DNA of 8,806 nucleotides from Bordetella parapertussis (GTDB taxonomy: Bacteria > Pseudomonadota > Gammaproteobacteria > Burkholderiales > SG8-39). A program made the position numbers and the translations under genes. The stretch spans positions 1-8,806 of the forward strand of contig CAMDRY010000111.1 of assembly GCA_945906975.1 (NCBI GenBank), in the 5' to 3' direction. Below are positions 1 through 6,842 of the stretch, piece after piece. The notes under the pieces are model-generated. The model worked only from the letters and a program-made list of their open reading frames with translations. It had not been told where the DNA came from and made no database searches. Position 1 is the first letter of the stretch; each line of letters starts with the position of its first letter.

Positions 1-518
1 GTCAGCGCCGGCGCGACCCACGCTTCGGTCAGTGCGCCCTCGATGACCTCGACGACCTTCATCAGCGGGACCGGATTGAAAAAATGGAATCCGCCGATAC
101 GACCCGGCCGCTTGCATGCGGCGGCGATGGCGGTGACCTGCAGTGACGAGGTGTTGCTGGCGATGAGGCAGTCCTCGGGAACGATGGCCTCCAGGCGCTG
201 GAACAACTCGCGCTTGGCGGCGATATTCTCGACGATGGCTTCGATGACCACATCGCAGAGGGCGAAGGCCTCAAGCGCGGCGATTTCGACGCGTGCGATT
301 GACTCCGCGTGTTGCGCGGCGGTGAGTTTGCCTTTTTCGGCAAGTTTGCCGAACATTGCATCGAGCGACTGGCGCGCCTCGGCGGCGGCACCCTCGCGAT
401 TGTCGTGCAAGAGCACGCGAATGCCCGCCTGGGCGGCGATCTGGGCGATGCCCCGACCCATTACGCCGGAGCCAACAATGCCAAGAGTGAGCGAGGAGCG
501 GTCGATGTCGATGGGCAT
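1..518 (-). CDS. 3-hydroxyacyl-CoA dehydrogenase, NAD-binding part (3' end outside window)
   Basis: Partial gene read leftward; the first 172 residues are visible. It should oxidise (S)-3-hydroxyacyl-CoA to 3-oxoacyl-CoA with NAD+ in the cytoplasm, as in beta-oxidation, phenylacetate degradation or butanoate metabolism. Visible signatures: a Rossmann dinucleotide loop GSGVMG at residues 16-21, the ribose-binding Asp39 ending the second strand (VLLHD), the substrate-side SNTSS at 121-125, and the family block GGFHFFNPVPLMKVVEV at 142-158. His145 and Glu157 have the 12-residue spacing of the catalytic His-Glu pair in short-chain 3-hydroxyacyl-CoA dehydrogenases. The start is the ATG at 518-516, two dozen bases before the glycine loop's strand, as is usual; no strong Shine-Dalgarno precedes it. 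The C-terminal dimerisation domain is off the edge, so a PaaH-type, HbdH-type or longer fused enzyme cannot be separated. Family is secure; pathway is not. Confidence 0.93.
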   Translation of the reverse strand, partial: MPIDIDRSSLTLGIVGSGVMGRGIAQIAAQAGIRVLLHDNREGAAAEARQSLDAMFGKLAEKGKLTAAQHAESIARVEIAALEAFALCDVVIEAIVENIAAKRELFQRLEAIVPEDCLIASNTSSLQVTAIAAACKRPGRIGGFHFFNPVPLMKVVEVIEGALTEAWVAPAL

Positions 519-759
519 GTAGGGGTAGGGGCGGCCGGAAGATTGCAGACAGGGAAATACAGGTGTGCAGCAGACCGTATTTTAGCCTTAAACTTCAGCG
601 CAAAGCGCGTTTGCCGGTGCGTTTATCCGGCTTGAAAGGGCGCATTGACGCTGACACGCATAAGAGGCAAGCTTGAAGCATGGGCAGATTGCGGTTGGGA
701 GACCGCGGTCTTGTCAGGGCCGACCGTAGTTTGTGTTTTGGCATCTTGAGGAGGAAGCC
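519..759. promoter_or_regulatory. Divergent intergenic region between dehydrogenase and stress-protein genes
   Basis: This 241-bp gap must hold the promoters of two divergently read genes. On the minus strand TAAAAT (584-579) could be a -10 for the dehydrogenase, about 60 bases from its start, but I find no convincing -35 at proper spacing. On the plus strand TTGTCA (711-716) resembles a -35, yet the matching -10 position is poor. A perfect 12-bp palindrome, AGACCGCGGTCT, lies at 700-711, about 50 bases upstream of the stress-protein start, and could be an operator. No open reading frame here looks real. Promoter assignments are guesses; the palindrome is seen directly. Confidence 0.35.
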
Positions 760-1194
760 ATGTACCGTAAAATTTTGATGGCCTATAACGGCTCGCAGGA
801 AGGGCGTACTGCGCTTATCGAGTGTGCCGATTTTGTTGCCATGACCAAGGCCGAGACACATTTGCTGGCAGTGGCGGGAATGCCCTCAAGCATGTTTCTT
901 ACCGAAGGATTTCTCCCCGAGGAATTGCTCGATGAGGAAAAAAAACGCACACAGCAGGTGCTCGATGAGGGGGTGGCGCAAATGCAATCGAAAGGCCTTG
1001 CCGTCACCGGGCATCTTGCCGTGGGCGAGCCGGTTGAGGAAATATGCCGCATCGCGGCCGAGCTGCAATGCGACTTGATTGTTCTGGGTCACCGGCAAAA
1101 GACCTCGTTTGCCGCGCGCTGGTGGAAGGGCTCTGTGGGCGCGTCCTTGCTAGACTACAGCCCATGCAGCGTGCTGATCGCGCGGCACCGCTAG
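760..1194 (+). CDS. Universal stress protein, UspA family, single domain
   Basis: A 144-residue cytoplasmic protein of the UspA alpha/beta fold, the usual length for a one-domain Usp. The N-terminal strand MYRKILMAYNGSQEG is typical, though the Asp usually found after this strand is Asn10. The middle is helical and acidic (about residues 50-75). The C-terminal block from residue 105 (LIVLGHRQ, then GSVGASLL, then CSVLIAR) matches the family's nucleotide-binding segment. The ATP motif is altered: canonical G-2x-G-9x-G-S/T reads here G110-HR-Q113, then ten residues, then G124-S125. ATP binding is therefore uncertain. I chose the ATG at 760 because GAGGAGG (748-754) sits at good spacing before it; an in-frame GTG at 733 lies upstream of that ribosome site and adds non-family residues. 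Such proteins help survival under starvation or redox stress, but no specific role can be read here. No clear terminator follows. Confidence 0.92.
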   Translation: MYRKILMAYNGSQEGRTALIECADFVAMTKAETHLLAVAGMPSSMFLTEGFLPEELLDEEKKRTQQVLDEGVAQMQSKGLAVTGHLAVGEPVEEICRIAAELQCDLIVLGHRQKTSFAARWWKGSVGASLLDYSPCSVLIARHR

Positions 1195-1244
1195 TTTTCG
1201 CGCGCCTGGCGGCGCGGCCCCGGCCCGGACTCGTCGCCCTTGCG

Positions 1245-1314
1245 CGGTTCCGGTTCCGGTTCCGGTCCCGGTTCCGGTTCCGGTTCTTGGGTCTTTGGTC
1301 TTGGTTCTCGGTTC
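1245..1314. repeat. Hexamer-to-heptamer simple sequence repeat in the leader of the CHAT gene
   Basis: Seven perfect-register hexamers fill 1245-1286: three CGGTTC, one CGGTCC, three CGGTTC. They are followed directly by four degenerate heptamers at 1287-1314 (TTGGGTC, TTTGGTC, TTGGTTC, TCGGTTC). The tract ends 35 bases before the ATG of the CHAT gene and starts 50 bases after the stress-protein stop. Either strand would encode a dipeptide-like string (Phe-Arg or Glu-Pro), but no gene context supports translation. The tract could expand or contract by strand slippage and so alter the leader or promoter spacing of the downstream gene; that is inference. Confidence 0.85.
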
Positions 1315-1349
1315 TTGATCTCAATCGTAGTGCTTATTTGCGCGAGCCT

Positions 1350-4300
1350 ATGAAGATTCATGCCCTCGTCAGTCACAAGGCCCTGGCAGCGGTATTTTTG
1401 CTGGGCGTGGCGCTGCCGGCGCCGGCACAAACCCCGGCAGCGGCGCCACGGCCGGCGGCGCCCACAGGCCAGGCGCAACCCCAGGCGCAACCCCAGGCGA
1501 AACCTCAGACGCAAGCTCAGACGCAACAGCAGCAGCGTATCGATGACAGGCGCTGGAACGAGCTTGCCGACCAGGCGGATGCATTGCTGGGCAAGGGGGA
1601 TTTTTCGCAGGCAGAGAGTGTGTCGCGCGAGTTGGTGGCCGAGGGATTGCGCGTATTCGGTGACAAGCATGCCAACACGGCGGTGAGTTACACCAGCCTT
1701 GGCACCTCGCTGCTGCGCCAGGGCAAGTACGGCGCCGCGGAAACGGAATTGCGCCGTGCGCTGGCGGTTTATGAACAGCGTTCCGGACCGGACAGCACCA
1801 ATGTGGCCTCTGCCCTGAACAACCTGGCGCTGGCGCTGGAGCGTAGCGGCGATTTCGCCGGTGCCGAGTTGCTGCTGCGGCGCTCGCATCGCATCCTGGA
1901 AAAAGCGTTGGGTGTGAATAACCCGGACACCGCGGTAAGCTTGTCCAACCTGGGTCGCGTGCTGGACAGCCAGGGCAAGTTCGGCGCCCAAGCGGGGCTT
2001 GGCGCCGCTGCCGTGCCGGGGGGGGCGGGTAAAGCTGGTGCTGCGCCGGCCACGACTGGCGCCGACAATCCCCTGCAGTTGGCGGCGCGTGCGAATGAAT
2101 TGATAAGCCAGGGCCAGTACCAGGAGGCCGAGACACTACAGGCGCGCGTGGTAGTTATTCTTGAGCGCACGCTCGGCGCGGAGCATCCGCAGACCCTGAC
2201 CAGTCGCTCCAACCAGGCCAACGTGCTGTTCTTGCAAGGCAGGGCCGCCGATGCCGAGGTGCTGCATCGCAAGGTTTTGGCGTCGCGCGAAAAAGTGCTG
2301 GGCCCGTCGCACCCCGACACTGCGACCAGCCTCAACAACCTCGCCAACACCCTGCAGCAGCAGGACAAGGATACGCAAATGCTCCCCTCGGCGCAGCGCG
2401 CGGCGCGCGCGCCCGGCGCCATCGCCTCCGAGGTGGAGAGCTTGTATCGGCGCGCCTTGAACATCCAGGAGACGGTACTCGGGCCGGACCATCCGGCGCT
2501 TGCCAACACCCTGGCCAACCTTGGCAGCTTGCTCGACCAGCGCGGCCGCTACGGCGAATCGGAGCCGATGCAGCGCCGCGCCGTGGATATTCTCGAACGC
2601 GCGCTCGGGCCCTTGCATCCGGACACGGCGGCGTCCCTTACCGCGCTGGCGGTGTCGCTCGATCGGCAGGGCAAGCTGGTCGATGCCGAGGCGATCTACA
2701 TCAAGGCGGTGGAAACGGCGCGCCGCGCCGGCAACCCGCGCATTCTGTTGCTCAACGCCAGCCGCCTCGGCTTCTCTCTGGCCAAACGCGGGCGTTACCG
2801 CGAGGCGCTGCCGTTTTATCGCGAGTCGGTGGAAACGCTGGACGCGCTGTATGCGCGCACGCGCGGGCTGTCCGATGAGACGCGCCAGGCCTTCATCGGG
2901 CAGTTTAGTAACATTTACCGCGAGACCATACGGCTGTTGCTCGAATTGCATCGCGGCGCGCCGCAGGGCGGCTTTGACAGGCAGGTGCTCGAAATCGCCT
3001 CGCGCAACCAGAGCCGCGTATTTACCGAAATGATGCGCCAGGCCGATGTGGCGCGGTTTTCCAGCGCGCCCGGATTCTTGTTGTTGCGCGACCGGCGCGA
3101 CCAGTTGCGGGAGCGCATCGACAGCCAGCGCCAGACCCTGGTCACGGTGCCGCCCTCGCTTGCCAATGCCGAAACGCGCCGTGCGGAACTGGCCGGCCAA
3201 CTGGAGGGCTCGGAGAAGGAGCTCAAGGTCGTCGAAGACCAGTTGTGGCAGCGCTACCCGCGTTTTCAGGAGCTGACCAATCCGCGTCCGGTGACCCTCG
3301 CTGATCTGCAGCAAAAGCTGCTCAAGCCCGGCGAGGTCTTGCTCTCTTATGTGCTGCTGCCAAACGAGGTGGCGATATTTGCGGTGACGCGCGAGCGCTT
3401 CAAGCTGGTCAATCTGCCGGTCAAGCGCGACGATGTGGCCAGGCGTGTTCTGGGATTGCGCCGCGCCATGGAGAAAGTGTCTGCCGGTGAGTCGGTACTG
3501 TTCCTGCGTGACATAGATCCGGCCGCGCTTAACACGCTGTATCGGGATCTGATCGCGCCGGTGGCCGACATGATGGCGGGCCAGGACAAGGTGTTGTTTG
3601 TCGGCGACGGGCCGCTGCTGACGCTGCCCATGGAAATGCTGGTGACGCGTTGGAACGGCAACGACCAGCAGGCCTTCCGTACGGCGCGCGCCGCCGCTGA
3701 TGGCAGCGAAGCCAGGCCGTTCCTGGCCGAATATGGATCGCTCGAATACCTCGGCAAGCAGGCGCGGTTCGCCTATCTGCCCAGCCTCTCCGCGTTGACC
3801 TCGCAGCGCTTGTATCCCAAGCCGGCAGGCAAGGCCCCGCGCACCTTCCTTGCCTTTGCCGACCCGGAATTTTCCGCGCCGGCCGGGTCAAGCAAGACTT
3901 ACCCGCCTTTGACGCGTGCTTTGTTTGAGGCCTTGGGCAGTAATTTCCCGCGTAAGAGCGACGGCAGCCCGGATGTGCCGCGCCTGCAGGAAACCGCCGA
4001 TGAGGCGCGGGAGATCGCCACCATCCTCGGCGGCGAATCGAAACTGTTCATCGGTGAAAATGCGCAGGAAAAAAGTGCCAAGGGGGCCGAGTTGAAAAAT
4101 GCCCAATACGTGTTGTTTGCCACCCACGGCTTTCTTGGCGGTGATTTCCTGCAGGTGGCCGATGGGGCGGAAGCGTCCGGGCCGCGGACCAAAAGCACGG
4201 CGCAACCGGCGCTCGCCTTGTCGCTGGTGGGTGATCTTCAGGGTGAGGACGGCATGTTGACGATGAAGGAGGTGATAGAGGACGTCGAACTGGATGCCGA

Positions 4301-4619
4301 CCTGGTCGCCTTGTCGGCCTGCAACACGGCCGGCGAAACGGCGCAGGCGAATAATGGCGAGGGGTTTGCCGGGCTTACCCGTGCCTTCATGTATGCCGGT
4401 GCGCGCAGTCTGCTGGTGTCGCACTGGAGCGTGGACAGCCTGTCGACCCAAGCGCTGATGACGGCGGCATTTCGCAATATTCGCGCCGGTAGCGGTGCCA
4501 TGCAGGCGGTCAGTGATGCAGAGCGCGGGCTTCTTGGCGGACGCTTCAATAACGGTCCCTATCACTTCTCGCGCAGCAATCCGTTTTTTTGGGCGCCGTT
4601 TGTCTACGTCGGCGATTGA
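1350..4619 (+). CDS. Secreted TPR-CHAT protein (caspase-like cysteine protease family)
   Basis: A 1089-residue protein. Residues 1-26 form a Sec signal peptide (MKIHALVSHK, a hydrophobic stretch, then PAPA before Gln), so the protein should be periplasmic or exported. A Pro/Ala/Gln linker follows to about residue 65. Residues about 66-515 hold nine or ten TPR units of about 42 residues, of the kinesin-light-chain type, with recurring LGP-HPDTA-SLNNLA blocks. A charged helical, possibly coiled-coil stretch covers about 577-638. The C-terminal CHAT domain runs from about 640 to the end, with VLFVGDGPLLTLPMEML near 750, His926 in FATHGF and Cys991 in LSACNT: the paired catalytic His-Cys of caspase-like CHAT enzymes, both present. 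GEGFAGLTRAFMYAGARS and SHWSVD complete the family signature. The ATG at 1350 is chosen because it begins the signal peptide; the open frame reaches back to 1044 only by overlapping the stress-protein gene. Its ribosome site is weak. CHAT-TPR proteins elsewhere include HetF and the Craspase protease; the substrate here is unknown. Confidence 0.93.
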   Translation: MKIHALVSHKALAAVFLLGVALPAPAQTPAAAPRPAAPTGQAQPQAQPQAKPQTQAQTQQQQRIDDRRWNELADQADALLGKGDFSQAESVSRELVAEGLRVFGDKHANTAVSYTSLGTSLLRQGKYGAAETELRRALAVYEQRSGPDSTNVASALNNLALALERSGDFAGAELLLRRSHRILEKALGVNNPDTAVSLSNLGRVLDSQGKFGAQAGLGAAAVPGGAGKAGAAPATTGADNPLQLAARANELISQGQYQEAETLQARVVVILERTLGAEHPQTLTSRSNQANVLFLQGRAADAEVLHRKVLASREKVLGPSHPDTATSLNNLANTLQQQDKDTQMLPSAQRAARAPGAIASEVESLYRRALNIQETVLGPDHPALANTLANLGSLLDQRGRYGESEPMQRRAVDILERALGPLHPDTAASLTALAVSLDRQGKLVDAEAIYIKAVETARRAGNPRILLLNASRLGFSLAKRGRYREALPFYRESVETLDALYARTRGLSDETRQAFIGQFSNIYRETIRLLLELHRGAPQGGFDRQVLEIASRNQSRVFTEMMRQADVARFSSAPGFLLLRDRRDQLRERIDSQRQTLVTVPPSLANAETRRAELAGQLEGSEKELKVVEDQLWQRYPRFQELTNPRPVTLADLQQKLLKPGEVLLSYVLLPNEVAIFAVTRERFKLVNLPVKRDDVARRVLGLRRAMEKVSAGESVLFLRDIDPAALNTLYRDLIAPVADMMAGQDKVLFVGDGPLLTLPMEMLVTRWNGNDQQAFRTARAAADGSEARPFLAEYGSLEYLGKQARFAYLPSLSALTSQRLYPKPAGKAPRTFLAFADPEFSAPAGSSKTYPPLTRALFEALGSNFPRKSDGSPDVPRLQETADEAREIATILGGESKLFIGENAQEKSAKGAELKNAQYVLFATHGFLGGDFLQVADGAEASGPRTKSTAQPALALSLVGDLQGEDGMLTMKEVIEDVELDADLVALSACNTAGETAQANNGEGFAGLTRAFMYAGARSLLVSHWSVDSLSTQALMTAAFRNIRAGSGAMQAVSDAERGLLGGRFNNGPYHFSRSNPFFWAPFVYVGD
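1470..1529 (+). repeat. 12-bp tandem repeat encoding a Gln/Ala/Pro linker in the CHAT gene
   Basis: Five in-frame 12-bp units starting CAGGCGCAACCC encode QAQP, QAQP, QAKP, QTQA, QTQQ. The first two units are identical, and the rest have drifted. This is the flexible linker between signal peptide and TPR array. Because the unit is a multiple of three, copy-number change would lengthen or shorten the tether without breaking the frame. Confidence 0.85.
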
Positions 4620-4879
4620 GCCGCGGCCGACCGGCATGACGCTTGCTGACTGATAAGGGCGCTCGCAGAAGGCCGGCTGCGGGATAATACGATCTGACGG
4701 CCGGGGTGGGCGGCTGGGCGGCTGTCCGGCCGGGCTGGCGTAACGGTCGACACAGTGCTGATGATGTGACAAAAGATGTGACAAAAATGTCATCAAAATA
4801 AGCTTGAAAAGTCCGATTGGCGCGGGTTTTTTGAAAGTAATTCTATTAAATTTTGGTCTGGTGACGGGGTTGTTTGGGG
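4620..4879. promoter_or_regulatory. Intergenic region upstream of the cyclase gene
   Basis: A 260-bp gap between the CHAT and cyclase genes. The left part is GC-rich and holds a possible hairpin, CGGCCGG (4698-4704) with CCGGCCG (4726-4732), whose loop contains a tandem GGGCGGCT repeat (4708-4723). There is no T-run after it, so it is not an evident intrinsic terminator. From about 4763 the sequence turns AT-rich, as promoters often do in GC-rich genomes, and carries the repeated TGTGAC element described separately. TTGAAA occurs at 4804 and 4831 and TATTAA at 4844, but none of these pair at a good -35/-10 distance. An independent promoter for the cyclase is plausible but not shown. Confidence 0.4.
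4763..4794. promoter_or_regulatory. Direct repeat of GATGTGACAAAA with an embedded inverted repeat; possible operator
   Basis: GATGTGACAAAA occurs twice without a gap (4763-4774 and 4775-4786). The second copy also forms an inverted repeat, TGACA-AAAA-TGTCA (4779-4792). Each copy contains TGTGA, the half-site of CRP/FNR-family activators, but the partner half TCACA is absent at the usual six-base spacing. The element sits 86 bases before the cyclase ATG in an AT-rich patch. A binding site for a regulator is a reasonable inference; which regulator is unknown. Confidence 0.45.
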
Positions 4880-6808
4880 ATGACAGAAAATCGCGCGCTG
4901 TTTGGCATGGCCTTATGGCGCAGGTTGCTGCGCCACTTTGGCGTGCCGCTGCTCGCCTGTCTCATCGCCGGGGCGATTGCTCAGACCAGCTGGCTGCAGT
5001 CGCTGGAGAATGTTTACTACGATTATTGGCATGTGTTTGCCGGTGTGCGCTACGCGCCGCAGCACGCGGCGGTGGTCTCGATAGACGACGACACCCTCGA
5101 TGCGCTAAAAGACGACCCGCTGGCGTTCTGGGCGCCGCATTTTGGCAAGGCCATGGATGTACTGGGCAAGGTCGGCGTCAAGGCCGTGGGACTCGATTTC
5201 ATTTACCAGGTCAGTGCCGAGAACTGGCTGAAAAAACTCAAACTTCCGGACAGCGAAATCAGTCGCAATTACGACTCTCCGCTGCGTGCCGCGCTGGCGA
5301 GCGGCGACAAGATCCTGATCACCCACATGGTCGAGTTGCGCAACGGCGAGTTGTCCTTGCTGCTGCCGCCGCAGGATCATCTTATTCTGCTGCCGCGCGG
5401 CATCAACGACCTTGGCATCGCCAACCTGCATCCTGACGATGACAAGCATGTGCGGCGCTTTTATCCGGTGATGATCGCCGACCCGGCGTTTCCCGGTGTC
5501 GGCTTTGGCACCCAGCTGGCGCTGCGCGCCGCAGGCCAGGATCCGACACTGCCTGAGTGGACGGTCGCCGGAGTGAAGCTCAGTCGTGAGCTGGAAAAGC
5601 GCTGGATCGGCTATACCGGCCCGCCGGGCACCATTCCGACCGTGTCGATGAACCTGTTGTTGCAGCCCGATGCGCTGGGTAATCCTGTGATCCAGGCCTT
5701 GAAGGGCAAGGTGGCGATCCTGGCGGCCAACAACGCCGGGACGTCGGACCGGCATTTCACGCCTTATTCACGCGGCGCCCATGCCGACCAGATGGCCGGG
5801 GGCGAGATCCACGCCAATATTGTCGAGACCATTCTGTCCGGGCATTACCCCAATGTGCCCCCCTTGTGGCTGCGTATGGCCTGCATTTATGTGTTGCTGG
5901 TGCTGGCGACCGTCCTGTTTTTGCGTTTGACACCCGAGCGCGCGGCACTCGCCGGCGTGATCATCGCTTTTAATTTGCCGATACCGGCTTTTCTGTTTTT
6001 CCTCAAGGATGTGGTGCTGCCGGTGGCTGAGCCACAGGTCGGGCTGGCGGTGGCATTTTTGATCACCCTGGGCTTGCGCCTTACCGGAGAAGAGCGGCAA
6101 AAAGCGCAACTGCGGCAGATGTTCGGACGCTATGTGTCGGATGATGTCGTCAAGCTGCTGACCGAGGGCGAGCGGCCGGACCTGTCGGGCGAGGAGCTTG
6201 AGGTCACGGTGCTGTTCTCGGATATCCGCAACTTCACCACCATCTCGGAAAAACTGTCCCCGCACGAAGTGGTGGAGATGCTCAACGCCTATTTCAGCCT
6301 GACTTGCGAGCCCATCCTGCAGCAGGGTGGCATGGTGAACAAGTACATCGGCGACGCGGTGATGGCAATTTTCGGCTCGCCCGTGCGCCACCCCGACCAC
6401 GCGCGCCGCGCGCTGATTGCGTCGATTGGCATGGCCAAAGAGGCGGAAGGCTTTCGCGATTGGATGAAACAGCGCTTTCCCGATCGCGGCCTGCCCGAGT
6501 TTGGCATTGGCATCGGCATTCACACCGGCCTGGCGGTTATCGGCGATATCGGCTCGGTCAAGCGCACCGAGTTCACCGCCATCGGTGACACGGTCAATGC
6601 GGCATCGCGCCTTGAGGGGGTCACCAAGGAGCTGCAATGTGTCATTGCGGCGAGCGCCGCGACGCTCAAGGCGGCCGGACCCGGGGTCAACACCGGCAAG
6701 TGCGAAACCGTTACGGTAAAAGGACGCGCCGAGCCCCTGCTGGTGTTCGAAATCACCGGCATACACGAGGTGCCGCCGTTACCGGCGGCGGAGCAACCGA
6801 CCAACTGA
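4880..6808 (+). CDS. Membrane CHASE2-domain adenylate cyclase, class III (IIIb-like)
   Basis: A 642-residue inner-membrane enzyme predicted to make cAMP from ATP. One N-terminal membrane helix (about 19-38) leads into a periplasmic CHASE2 sensor (about 40-325; SIDDDTLDAL and VKAVGLDFIY are typical). Three hydrophobic segments follow at about 330-400. The cytoplasmic class III catalytic domain fills about 425-630. Metal-binding aspartates are Asp448 (LFSDIRNF) and Asp492 (KYIGDAV). Lys488 is at the adenine-recognition position, and Asn573 and Arg577 (VNAASR) are the transition-state pair. Thr566 (FTAIGD) stands where mammalian cyclases have Asp; Thr or Ser there marks the IIIb subclass, several members of which respond to bicarbonate. 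I prefer ATG 4880; an in-frame TTG at 4874 would add only two residues and may be better spaced from ACGGGG (4864-4869). The next gene starts 34 bases after the stop. Guanylate cyclase activity is less likely given Lys488 and Thr566. The CHASE2 ligand is unknown. Confidence 0.94.
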   Translation: MTENRALFGMALWRRLLRHFGVPLLACLIAGAIAQTSWLQSLENVYYDYWHVFAGVRYAPQHAAVVSIDDDTLDALKDDPLAFWAPHFGKAMDVLGKVGVKAVGLDFIYQVSAENWLKKLKLPDSEISRNYDSPLRAALASGDKILITHMVELRNGELSLLLPPQDHLILLPRGINDLGIANLHPDDDKHVRRFYPVMIADPAFPGVGFGTQLALRAAGQDPTLPEWTVAGVKLSRELEKRWIGYTGPPGTIPTVSMNLLLQPDALGNPVIQALKGKVAILAANNAGTSDRHFTPYSRGAHADQMAGGEIHANIVETILSGHYPNVPPLWLRMACIYVLLVLATVLFLRLTPERAALAGVIIAFNLPIPAFLFFLKDVVLPVAEPQVGLAVAFLITLGLRLTGEERQKAQLRQMFGRYVSDDVVKLLTEGERPDLSGEELEVTVLFSDIRNFTTISEKLSPHEVVEMLNAYFSLTCEPILQQGGMVNKYIGDAVMAIFGSPVRHPDHARRALIASIGMAKEAEGFRDWMKQRFPDRGLPEFGIGIGIHTGLAVIGDIGSVKRTEFTAIGDTVNAASRLEGVTKELQCVIAASAATLKAAGPGVNTGKCETVTVKGRAEPLLVFEITGIHEVPPLPAAEQPTN

Positions 6809-6822
6809 GCAACCGACCAACT
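6791..6822. repeat. 16-bp perfect tandem duplication across the cyclase stop codon
   Basis: GAGCAACCGACCAACT is present at 6791-6806 and again at 6807-6822, each copy followed by GA. The cyclase TGA stop (6806-6808) spans the junction, so the second copy is untranslated. The duplication pushes the next gene's ribosome site 16 bases away from the cyclase stop. It looks like a recent slippage event. Confidence 0.9.
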
Positions 6823-6842
6823 GAAAAACGGAGTTGAAGCCG

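Noticed and set aside
613..631. Hairpin GCCGG/CCGGC in the divergent intergenic region as a terminator
   Set aside because: It has only five base pairs, with no T-run on either strand, and lies between divergent gene starts where no terminator is expected.
1044..1349. Open frame extending the CHAT protein 102 residues upstream
   Set aside because: It overlaps the stress-protein gene in another frame and crosses the hexamer repeat as a Phe-Arg string; the signal peptide begins at 1350.
2136..3314. Long minus-strand open frame of 392 codons opposite the CHAT gene
   Set aside because: It is the antisense shadow of a high-GC gene; its composition is arginine/glutamine-rich with no recognisable domain, while the plus strand encodes clear TPRs and a CHAT domain.
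1350..4619. CHAT gene as part of a CRISPR type III-E (Craspase) or gasdermin defence system
   Set aside because: No CRISPR repeats, effector nuclease or gasdermin-like gene is visible nearby, and this CHAT protein has a signal peptide, unlike those cytoplasmic proteases.
4698..4732. Hairpin CGGCCGG/CCGGCCG as a terminator after the CHAT gene
   Set aside because: It has a 21-base loop and no T-run after the stem; in sequence this rich in GGCC such pairings arise easily.
4816..4833. Possible sigma-54 promoter (TTGGCGCG followed by TTTTTTG)
   Set aside because: The -12 GC dinucleotide is not at the required distance from the -24 GG; TT occupies that position.
5768..6766. Minus-strand open frame of 332 codons opposite the cyclase gene
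   Set aside because: It lies opposite the well-conserved cyclase catalytic domain and shows no family features of its own.
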